Source: an uncultured Treponema sp.
Lineage (GTDB): Bacteria; Spirochaetota; Spirochaetia; Treponematales; Treponemataceae
DNA length: 5,788 bases
Reading direction: 5' to 3'
Assembly: GCA_947165795.1 (NCBI GenBank)
Contig: CAMVBP010000128.1
Coordinates: forward strand, 1 to 5,788
Positions 1-5,788 of this stretch are shown here, piece by piece; the first letter of the stretch is position 1; every line of letters begins with the position of its first letter. The notes beneath the pieces were generated by a model that worked only from the letters and a program-made list of their open reading frames with translations, had not been told where the DNA came from and did not search any database. A program made the translations under genes and the position numbers.

Positions 1-353
1 ATTTCGCCATTGAAAAATAAAGTTTTTCCATTATCTTCTGAAATTTGTTTGCCTGCTAGAACAAGCATAGTATCACTTGAAGGAGTTTTCTGTTCATAAA
101 CGATCTCAGGAAGTTTTTCAGTCAACTTAAAAAATAAAAGCCCGTCTTGATGTATTTCCTTATATCCAATTACCTTTTCAGCACCTTTCCCAAATTCTTC
201 TTTCAATTTAAAAACTACTTTACCATTCTTTACTTCTAAATTATTAATCATACTAGAAAGATCTGCAGAAGAGACATTATCTATAGGAAAATTTTCTCCA
301 AATATATTGAAGAGAAGAAAAATAAAAAAAATTAAAGAGAATAGTTTTTTCAT
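1..353 (-). CDS. Exported protein of unknown function, N-terminal part (cut by window edge)
   Basis: An open frame starts with ATG at 353 and runs 117 codons without a stop to the left edge, so the C-terminus is not in the window. A GAGAGG ribosome binding site lies about 7 bases before the ATG, which supports this start. The first 19 residues (MKKLFSLIFFIFLLFNIFG) are a clear signal peptide with a Lys-Lys n-region and a very hydrophobic core. There is no lipobox cysteine, so a soluble periplasmic or secreted protein is more likely than a lipoprotein. The mature part is mixed polar and charged (for example KNGKVVFKLKEEFGKG) and looks beta-rich, with no motif I recognise. The stretch is about 28% G+C by my count, clearly more AT-rich than mnmE next door. 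The gene lies 41 bases after the mnmE stop and may be read from the same transcript. Coding status is fairly sure; function is unknown. Confidence 0.8.
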   Translation of the reverse strand, partial: MKKLFSLIFFIFLLFNIFGENFPIDNVSSADLSSMINNLEVKNGKVVFKLKEEFGKGAEKVIGYKEIHQDGLLFFKLTEKLPEIVYEQKTPSSDTMLVLAGKQISEDNGKTLFFNGE

Positions 354-394
354 TTTATTTCCTCTCTTAAAGTATTTTATGCTTATTATTAATT

Positions 395-1825
395 CTACTT
401 CCCAACGCAGAAATTTGCAAATATACTTCCAAGAACATCATCCGGTGTAACGTCGCCTGTAACTTCGCCAAGAAAATCCAGTGCGTCTTCCAGGTCCTGA
501 ACAACTGCGTCCAGCGTATAGTTATCGTCTGCCGAAATAATTGCATGTTTTACGCATTCCAGCGCCTCGCAAACTGCTTCCTTCTGTCTTGCAGAACCAA
601 GTCCGGCCTGTTCGCGCTCTGTGGAAATTCCCGTCATCAAAATTCCGGAAATCGCATTAAACAGCTCCGCAATTCCTTCTCCGGTTTTTGAAGAAATACA
701 GACGGGGGAAGTCTCCCCCTCGCTCCTGCCACAAACTGTGGCATCCGCTACCCCCTCCAGCGGGGCCGGATTTTTTTCTTCATTTGCCCCGCAACGCCCC
801 TGCTCAAGGTCGCATTTTGTGTATACAATTATAAGAGGCTCGCGGCAGTTTTTTATAAAGCTTTTATCATTTTCATCCATTCCTGCAGTACTGTCTACAA
901 GATAAAGTACTACATCTGCATCGCTTGCAAGATTTTTAGAAAGTTCAACTCCCTGCGCTTCTATTACATCCGAAGTTTCGCGCAGGCCTGCAGTATCAAA
1001 TAAGCGCACAGGAATTCCGTTTATGCTTGCCCAGCTTTCCAGCCAGTCTCTTGTTGTTCCTTCTATGTCGCTTACAATTGCCCGCTCTTCTTTTAATATT
1101 GCATTGAACAAAGAAGATTTTCCTGCATTGGTTCTTCCGGCGAGTACAACCCTTGCTCCATCCTGATAAAGCTTTTCGCCCTTCCACGATTCTGCAAGAT
1201 TTGTAAGACGTTTTTCGGCAAGTAAAATATCATCACGATTAAAGCTGTCTGCAATTGTTTCTTCATCTTCCGGATACTCAATTTCTACTTCTATTGCGGC
1301 AAGCGTATCTATAATTAATTTTTTAATGGAATCTATTTCTTCAAAAAGGTTTCCCGCAAGTCTTCCTGCCGCATGCGAACGCGAAATATCTGTATGAGAA
1401 TCTATTATTTCCTTTACGGCTTCTGCCTTTGTTAAATCTGTTTTGCCGTTAATATAAGCCCTGAATGTATATTCACCGCGATTAGCCTGCCGAAATCCGT
1501 TCTTCAGCATTAAATTCTGAATGGCAGTTACAACTGCAGGTCCGCCATGACAAAATATTTCTACCATATCTTCGCCGGTAAAGCTTTTTGGCGCACGATA
1601 AACTGCAAGCATTACTTCGTCAATTTTGTTTTCGCCGTCTTTAATCCAGCCATATACAAGTGTGTTGCCTTTTGCTTCTAAAAGCGCATTTGGTCTGGAA
1701 AAAACTTTACTTACAAGTGCAATACAATTTTTTCCGCTTGTACGCACAATTCCTAAGGCAGCCGGCGCAAGTGCCGTTGCAATAGAAGAAATATCTTCTT
1801 CGGGAGTATATTGATTCAGTGTCAT
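395..1825 (-). CDS. mnmE: tRNA uridine-5-carboxymethylaminomethyl(34) synthesis GTPase MnmE (TrmE)
   Basis: MnmE works in the cytoplasm with MnmG to install the (carboxymethyl)aminomethyl group on wobble uridine 34 of tRNAs that read split codon boxes, using GTP and a folate one-carbon donor. The 476-residue product is slightly longer than the usual 450-460. The N-terminal folate-binding domain shows GEDMVEIFCHGG (84-95) and RGEYTFRAYINGKTDLTKAE (116-135). The G domain, set inside the helical domain, has G1 GRTNAGKS (230-237), G2 GTTRD (256-260), G3 DTAG (277-280), G4 TKCD (336-339, Thr for the usual Asn) and G5 SSKTG (378-382). The C-terminus FCVGK carries the conserved family CxGK motif, so the catalytic Cys473 is present. 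The G4-G5 linker is about 20 residues longer than in E. coli MnmE and is made by a GC-rich palindromic block. The gene starts 15 bases after the upstream stop and has no clear Shine-Dalgarno sequence, which suggests translational coupling. Identity is very secure. Confidence 0.97.
   Translation of the reverse strand: MTLNQYTPEEDISSIATALAPAALGIVRTSGKNCIALVSKVFSRPNALLEAKGNTLVYGWIKDGENKIDEVMLAVYRAPKSFTGEDMVEIFCHGGPAVVTAIQNLMLKNGFRQANRGEYTFRAYINGKTDLTKAEAVKEIIDSHTDISRSHAAGRLAGNLFEEIDSIKKLIIDTLAAIEVEIEYPEDEETIADSFNRDDILLAEKRLTNLAESWKGEKLYQDGARVVLAGRTNAGKSSLFNAILKEERAIVSDIEGTTRDWLESWASINGIPVRLFDTAGLRETSDVIEAQGVELSKNLASDADVVLYLVDSTAGMDENDKSFIKNCREPLIIVYTKCDLEQGRCGANEEKNPAPLEGVADATVCGRSEGETSPVCISSKTGEGIAELFNAISGILMTGISTEREQAGLGSARQKEAVCEALECVKHAIISADDNYTLDAVVQDLEDALDFLGEVTGDVTPDDVLGSIFANFCVGK
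704..765. repeat. GC-rich palindromic block inserted in frame within mnmE
   Basis: Three short palindromes lie head to tail: GGGGGA/TCCCCC (704-709 and 714-719, loop AGTC), TGCCACA/TGTGGCA (727-733 and 737-743, loop AAC), and either CCGCT/AGCGG (745-749 and 759-763) or the overlapping CCCC/GGGG pairing (752-755 and 762-765). Bases 701-770 are 70% G+C (49 of 70) in a gene whose other parts sampled 33-42%. An 8-bp inverted pair, TGAAGAAA (689-696) and TTTCTTCA (775-782), brackets the block. On the coding strand it is read as about residues 354-374 of MnmE, in the G4-G5 loop, without breaking the frame. It resembles protein-coding palindromic elements such as those of Rickettsia, but I cannot name a family. 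Whether it is dispersed elsewhere in the genome cannot be told from this window. Confidence 0.6.
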
Positions 1826-1838
1826 AGAATATATTCTA
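1825..1838. repeat. 14-bp perfect palindrome at the mnmE start codon
   Basis: TAGAATATATTCTA is its own reverse complement and fills almost the whole 15-base gap between the upstream stop codon and the mnmE ATG, sharing the A of the ATG. In the mRNA it can form a weak 5-bp stem with a UAUA loop where a Shine-Dalgarno sequence would be expected. It could be a weak translational element or a protein-binding site, or it could be chance in AT-rich DNA. Confidence 0.4.
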
Positions 1839-1840
1839 CA

Positions 1841-4174
1841 CTAAGGTTGAACTTTAAGGAATGGCTTATACTTTGTATTATCCATATAGCCCTGGCGCAA
1901 AACGCTGTCCCATATAGAAACGTCTGTATCTGTATATAGCGGTTTCATCGCATTTCCTATTGCAGGCTTTCTATATTCATCATTTGCTTCCGAGGCTGTT
2001 CCTATAAAGCTTTCTGTTGGACTTATATCCGGCGGAGTATATGAATAATCTCCGGAATTATTCCAGCACATGTATCCGCGGTCCAGAGAATCGCGAACGC
2101 CAAAGAACTGTTTTTTAATGTAATCAGAATCGTAATAAAGTCTGTCATAACTGGCAGAGCCCAAATAGAACGACTGAATCCACGGACGAATAATTGCCCT
2201 GTTTCTGCAGAGTATTGTATTTCTGAACGAGCCGTAATAATAAATTCTGTAGGTTCTGTCTGCAACCGGTGCATAATTTAAGAAGGTCTGTTCAAAATGG
2301 CTCGGATAGAACATCGGGCCAATTACATCAACATACTCTGCGAGCATTTCTGCATCCTGTCCGGTTCTTGTTCCGCTTCTGTACCAGCCGTTTGCACCGT
2401 AAATATCAATTCCAATAGGCGCATCTATATTTTTTCTTGCATAAGACAAAAACGAAATGAGGGCACTTTCTTTATCCATTCCTTTATCCTGCCAGCGGTA
2501 CTGCGCATTATAAAGATTTTTTCCATCTGTTGGAAAACGAATATAGTCAAACTGAATTTCATCAAAGCCACGGGCAATCAACTCTTTTGCAATTGCAACG
2601 TTATATTCCCACACTTCTTCCGAATAAGGATCAACCCAGTGCTCATCATAATAAACAGTCTGCTTGCCTAAAGAATTTCCGTCGTCATCAAAGACTTCTT
2701 CTGTTCCCTTTATTCCGGTCCATGCTTTATTTAAACTCTTGTCCCAAACTGCATATTTTCCGCCGTCATATTTAGCTAAAGACGGATCTTTAAATGTTAC
2801 AATTCTCGCAATTAAATAAATATTTTCCATCTTAAATTCTTCAATGAATTTATCAAGGTTCTTAATTGCATAACCCGAAGTTGAACATTTTTTCATTACA
2901 AGAGGATCATGTGTATCGTAACGCAAATAGCCAAAGTCATCTTTCATATCAATGACCATGCTGTTCATGTTGCGGTCTTTAATTGCTTTTTTAAACTTTG
3001 CAACTCCTTCCGGAAAACTGCACTGATAAGCCGAGGCATATATACTTTTTCTTCCGTTTGCAATTTCTGCATATGGAGTATTTACTGTACCGGGATAAAG
3101 CAGCCATAATTCATTTAATGTAACGCCTGTAGAAAAACCGCTTCTTGACTGCGGAATCCATGCTGCATTAATCATTCCGGGAACTGCAGAAAATGCTTTA
3201 TTCCAGTCTTTTTCTGCACTCGGTGTTCCAGGACTCTGCAGGCTTTCTAAATCTAAAGAACCAAAGCCTTCGAGTTTAGTATAAAGAAGAACATTATCAA
3301 TAGTTGTAAGCCCGTCTATTGCGTCTGTAGGCTCGCTGCCTGAATAAATTAATTCTCCGCTTTTTTCTTCCCAGTTCAATTTATAAATTCGCGGAATATA
3401 CATTTGCGAAATATAGATTTCTGTATAAACGCTTCCATCAAGATTTGTGCGCACAACCGGAAGAATATCAGAAAATTCATCTGCCTGTGTTAAAGACGGA
3501 AGCTTTTCAAAGCCCTTGTCAAAATCATTCCATTTTGCATTATCTTCATACGGAAGAATATATGACAAGCCCATAATTGGATGAGCCATTATTACTACGC
3601 TCTGGCCTTCAATTGTTGCAACTGCAACACATTTCATTCCCGGTGTGTTAATACTCATTGAACCAAGGTTCTTCCAGTTAAGTCCGCCGTCATCTGAATA
3701 ATAAACGTTGTCCTTTGTAGCCGTTACCATTTCCAGATTGTTCAGCGGGTTAATGCAAAAATCCTTTAATTCCTGAATCTGTTCTTTTAACTGTTTTTGT
3801 CCGGCTTCATAAGTTTTTACAGTAAGATAAGGAAGTCCTGAATTTCTTTCTTCAAAATTTTTAAGGTCCTGTGTAAAAATAATTCCTTTTGTTGTTCTAA
3901 AGTACCAGGCTGTTTTTTTTGTTTTCGCATCGTAAATCTGAACCTTACATATCTGATCAACTCTGCCCTCTTTCCATAAAGGAATTGCAGAATTGCTGCT
4001 TGTTACCCTAAAAAGTCCGTCATCTGAACCGACAAGCATATCATTACTTTCTGCATCAACAGCAGAAGCAGAAGTCGAGTTATTTTCCGGGAGCTTATAT
4101 AATGGTTTGGTATTTTGAGAATATAAAAACGATGTTAAAAACAAAACTGCCGATAATATCAGGTACTTTTTCAT
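1841..4174 (-). CDS. Secreted protein with N-terminal WD/BNR-like region and C-terminal putative glycosyl hydrolase domain (DUF4015)
   Basis: The 777-residue product begins with a signal peptide (1-19, likely cut at LYS|Q) and has no lipobox, so it is probably periplasmic or secreted. Residues about 25-365 look like repeated beta-propeller strands: LVGSDDGLFRV (48-57 region) and an Asp-box/BNR motif SDDGGLNW (160-167). Residues about 372-712 match the TIM-barrel-like DUF4015 family (PF13200): VIDMKDDFGYLRY (407-419), IARIVTFKDPSLA (455-467), WVDPYSEEVWEYN (513-525), GFDEIQFDYIRFP (536-548), GPMFYPSHF (619-627), RPWIQSF (663-669) and CWNNSGDY (703-710). The family is annotated as a putative glycosyl hydrolase related to alpha-amylase-type barrels. 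Its substrate is unknown, and the acidic residues in the FDEIQFDYIRF segment are the natural catalytic candidates (inference). The ATG at 4174 is chosen because the signal peptide starts there and an in-frame TGA lies 24 bases upstream. No well-spaced ribosome binding site is seen, and the start lies inside a strong hairpin. Confidence 0.88.
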   Translation of the reverse strand: MKKYLILSAVLFLTSFLYSQNTKPLYKLPENNSTSASAVDAESNDMLVGSDDGLFRVTSSNSAIPLWKEGRVDQICKVQIYDAKTKKTAWYFRTTKGIIFTQDLKNFEERNSGLPYLTVKTYEAGQKQLKEQIQELKDFCINPLNNLEMVTATKDNVYYSDDGGLNWKNLGSMSINTPGMKCVAVATIEGQSVVIMAHPIMGLSYILPYEDNAKWNDFDKGFEKLPSLTQADEFSDILPVVRTNLDGSVYTEIYISQMYIPRIYKLNWEEKSGELIYSGSEPTDAIDGLTTIDNVLLYTKLEGFGSLDLESLQSPGTPSAEKDWNKAFSAVPGMINAAWIPQSRSGFSTGVTLNELWLLYPGTVNTPYAEIANGRKSIYASAYQCSFPEGVAKFKKAIKDRNMNSMVIDMKDDFGYLRYDTHDPLVMKKCSTSGYAIKNLDKFIEEFKMENIYLIARIVTFKDPSLAKYDGGKYAVWDKSLNKAWTGIKGTEEVFDDDGNSLGKQTVYYDEHWVDPYSEEVWEYNVAIAKELIARGFDEIQFDYIRFPTDGKNLYNAQYRWQDKGMDKESALISFLSYARKNIDAPIGIDIYGANGWYRSGTRTGQDAEMLAEYVDVIGPMFYPSHFEQTFLNYAPVADRTYRIYYYGSFRNTILCRNRAIIRPWIQSFYLGSASYDRLYYDSDYIKKQFFGVRDSLDRGYMCWNNSGDYSYTPPDISPTESFIGTASEANDEYRKPAIGNAMKPLYTDTDVSIWDSVLRQGYMDNTKYKPFLKVQP

Positions 4175-4191
4175 ACCTATATTATCGGCAG
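4134..4191 (-). terminator. Intrinsic-terminator-like hairpin overlapping the start of the DUF4015 gene
   Basis: Read on the minus strand, CTGCCGATAATAT then AGGTA (4191-4174) pairs with TACCT, a one-base G bulge, and ATATTATCGGCAG (4165-4147). This gives 18 base pairs around an 8-base loop, TGAAAAAG. The GC-rich foot CTGCCG/CGGCAG is followed at once by TTTTGTTTTT (4146-4137), the normal layout of a Rho-independent terminator. The stem begins 23 bases after the stop codon of the receptor gene, where its terminator would be expected. The start codon of the next gene (4174-4172) sits at the top of the stem and in the loop, and the 3' arm is codons 4-10 of that gene. It may therefore act as a terminator, as an attenuator or as a block on translation initiation. 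Confidence 0.65.
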
Positions 4192-4214
4192 AATTCGGTC
4201 AAAAATTGAATGTA

Positions 4215-5681
4215 TTAAACAATCTTATCAAGAGCTTCTACAACCTCAGCATCGTAGAATTCAGGCTGTTCACGTAATTTCTGAACGGCAGACTCTTTAT
4301 CCATAGCATCGCGGAAGGTACGTTTGCTGGAAAGAGAAACATAACTTTCTGCTACGCGAATAAGTCTAGCAATCTGCGGAATTTCGTCTCCAATAAGACC
4401 ATTAGGATAACCGCTTCCATCCATATTTTCGTGATGCTTCATAGCAGCATCTTCGAATACGCTCCAGTATTTCTTAGGAACAAAATCAAGATGTTTTTCT
4501 GCAAGTTTTACATGTTCTTTCATTGCTTCTTTTTCTTCGTCTGTAAGCGAAGTTGCAGTAAGCAAATCCGGATCAATATCAAGGAAGCCTGCATCGTAAA
4601 TCATAGAAGCACAGAAGTTCAACATCGACATTCCCTGAGGAAGTCCAAGCTGGTTAGAAAGTTTATAAACAAGTTCACTTACATTCTTTGAGTTATTTTT
4701 TCTTCCTGTTGCAGAATCTATCTGAGCACCAATTTCTTCGCACTTAACTGCAAGCTGTTTAATTTCTTCTTCATCATTTTCCGAAAATTCAATATCCGGT
4801 AATGCCTGCGCCGGAGCCCAGGTAGAAGAACCTGCAAGCCTAAGCTGTGGATTTCCACCATATAAATCGGTTACGCCGCCAAGCATAAGTCTGTTTGTCT
4901 GACTCTGATTTGCAGCAAGCATTTTGAATGCCTGAACATACTGTTCCTGCTGAACCTGCTGAACCTTAGATGCTTTGCGCACAATAATCATAATAAGAAG
5001 AACAATAATAAATATAACTACTGCAATTCCAATAATAGATAGAACAATAATCTTATTTGATTTTTTGTTTACCTCAACATATTCACTGATTTTTGCCTGA
5101 CTTTCTTTAGTTGCTTCTGTCTGAGCCTTCATAGCATCTATCTGCTGCTGCTGAAACGCTTTACTATCTTCAGACTGCTGGCGAATTGCTTCTGCCTGCT
5201 GCTTCATAGCCTCTGCCTGAGCATCCATTGATTCCTGCTGGGCTTCAAAACGTTCCTGATCAACCTTCTTCTGCTGCTCTTTTTCTGCCTTTTCTGCCGC
5301 TTTTTCTTTATTAAGCTGATCCTGCTCAATCTGTTTTACAAGTGTTCTGATTGTAGCATTCTCAATATTCGGATACTGAGTCAACTTTTCTTTAAGCGCA
5401 ATCATTTCATCATCATTATATTGTGCCTGAATATTCTTAAGCTTTTGAGTATAAACAGTTCTCGCAAAATATAATACGTTTGCCTGCGAATCTTCGTCCT
5501 TTGCAACTGCCAAAGCCTGATTCACATATTTGTAAGCTTCTTCAATGTTTCCGTCTTCATATGCTTCATTAGCTTTATCCAGAAATTTTACAGATAAATC
5601 GGTGGTAGCAGCAGAAACACTCACTGCCAGCAATACAAAAAGAATAGAAATTACAATTTTTTTAGTTTTATCTAATAACAT
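4215..5681 (-). CDS. Membrane receptor-like protein with periplasmic coiled coil and degenerate HD-GYP domain
   Basis: I place the start at the ATG at 5681 (488 residues). GGAG at 5688-5691 lies 6 bases before it, whereas the in-frame TTG at 5693 overlaps that site. Residues 1-24 are a signal peptide or anchor. Residues about 28-62 form one TPR-like helical hairpin (DKANEAYEDGNIEEAYKYVN). Residues about 106-201 are a Gln/Glu/Ala/Lys coiled coil with heptads such as AEAMKQQ and AEAIRQQ. Residues 211-234 are a membrane helix. The cytoplasmic C-terminus (about 321-488) resembles an HD-GYP domain: HHENMDGSGYPNG (416-428), IPQIARLIRVAESY (434-447) and MKEH (387-390) are recognisable. The HD motif reads YD (362-363), the GHS histidine is Asn330, the usual IGK after HD is AGF, and VAD reads VAE. 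HD-GYP proteins normally hydrolyse cyclic di-GMP; with these ligands lost, binding or signalling without catalysis is more likely (inference). It is the first gene of the cluster seen here. Confidence 0.85.
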   Translation of the reverse strand: MLLDKTKKIVISILFVLLAVSVSAATTDLSVKFLDKANEAYEDGNIEEAYKYVNQALAVAKDEDSQANVLYFARTVYTQKLKNIQAQYNDDEMIALKEKLTQYPNIENATIRTLVKQIEQDQLNKEKAAEKAEKEQQKKVDQERFEAQQESMDAQAEAMKQQAEAIRQQSEDSKAFQQQQIDAMKAQTEATKESQAKISEYVEVNKKSNKIIVLSIIGIAVVIFIIVLLIMIIVRKASKVQQVQQEQYVQAFKMLAANQSQTNRLMLGGVTDLYGGNPQLRLAGSSTWAPAQALPDIEFSENDEEEIKQLAVKCEEIGAQIDSATGRKNNSKNVSELVYKLSNQLGLPQGMSMLNFCASMIYDAGFLDIDPDLLTATSLTDEEKEAMKEHVKLAEKHLDFVPKKYWSVFEDAAMKHHENMDGSGYPNGLIGDEIPQIARLIRVAESYVSLSSKRTFRDAMDKESAVQKLREQPEFYDAEVVEALDKIV

Positions 5682-5701
5682 TTTCGACTCCAATTGCCAA
5701 T

Positions 5702-5729
5702 ATTATGCTAGCTCGATTTTCCAGTCCAA
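5702..5729 (-). promoter_or_regulatory. Candidate sigma-70-type promoter for the receptor gene
   Basis: On the minus strand CATAAT (5707-5702, five of six matches to TATAAT) follows TTGGAC (5729-5724, only a partial match to TTGACA) with a 16-base spacer. Transcription would start near 5695, giving a short leader that contains the GGAG ribosome binding site at 5688-5691. The -35 match is weak and the call rests on motif position alone. Confidence 0.3.
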
Positions 5730-5788
5730 CGTCCCGGAGAAGAATTTTGTCCCTAAGCCCAATATTGAATGTAAGTTTTACCCTCTCT

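Noticed and set aside
806..818. Loss of function of MnmE because G4 reads TKCD instead of NKxD
   Set aside because: Thr in this position occurs in other working GTPases such as Rac/Rho proteins (TKxD), and all other G motifs and the C-terminal Cys are intact, so the gene is treated as functional.
621..905. 94-residue plus-strand open frame over the GC-rich block
   Set aside because: It lies wholly opposite mnmE, which is certain. It has no ribosome binding site or recognisable domain and is held open by the base composition of the antisense strand.
2297..2671. 124-residue plus-strand open frame opposite the DUF4015 domain
   Set aside because: The DUF4015 motifs on the minus strand span this region continuously. 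The plus-strand peptide is Cys/Ile-rich with no family features.
5142..5153. Four CTG triplets in a row
   Set aside because: They encode the Gln run in the coiled coil of the receptor. The tract is too short to be treated as an unstable repeat or phase-variation site.
5691..5693. TTG as the start of the receptor gene
   Set aside because: The GGAG at 5688-5691 overlaps this codon and is ideally spaced for the ATG at 5681, so the shorter 488-residue form is preferred.
5697..5766. Direct repeat CCAATATT (5697-5704 and 5759-5766) flanking the promoter candidate
   Set aside because: An eight-base AT-rich match within 70 bases is easily due to chance and shows no wider symmetry, so it is not called an operator.

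Overview
The window suits a host-associated spirochaete, most likely a Treponema. This is inferred from gene content and style (AT-rich DNA, many secreted proteins, an HD-GYP-like receptor, a 777-residue secreted DUF4015 protein), not from a marker gene, so the genus call is moderate. All four genes supported here lie on the minus strand and are read from the right end of the window to the left. Gaps between them are 40, 15 and 41 bases. No convincing gene lies on the plus strand.

In order of transcription, the first gene (4215-5681) encodes a membrane receptor-like protein. It has a signal peptide, a short TPR-like extracytoplasmic part, a long Gln/Glu/Ala/Lys coiled coil, one membrane helix and a C-terminal HD-GYP-type domain whose metal-binding residues are partly replaced. 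The second (1841-4174) encodes a secreted protein with an N-terminal WD/BNR-like region and a C-terminal putative glycosyl hydrolase domain of the DUF4015 (PF13200) type. The third (395-1825) is mnmE (trmE), the tRNA-modifying GTPase. The fourth (1-353) is the start of a small exported protein that runs off the left edge and is not recognised.

The most unusual structure is a near-perfect 18-bp hairpin at 4147-4191 followed by a T-rich run. It looks like an intrinsic terminator for the receptor gene, yet its loop and inner stem contain the start codon of the hydrolase-like gene. Terminating the upstream message and translating the downstream one would therefore compete for the same RNA. The second is a 70% GC block of consecutive short palindromes inside mnmE. 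It is translated in frame and lengthens the loop between the G4 and G5 GTPase motifs by roughly 20 residues, in the manner of a protein-coding palindromic element.

Functionally, the first two genes plausibly form an envelope sensing and carbohydrate-related pair. mnmE is a housekeeping gene that appears to be carried along by short spacing and possibly translational coupling. No mobile element, CRISPR array, tRNA or rRNA was seen.
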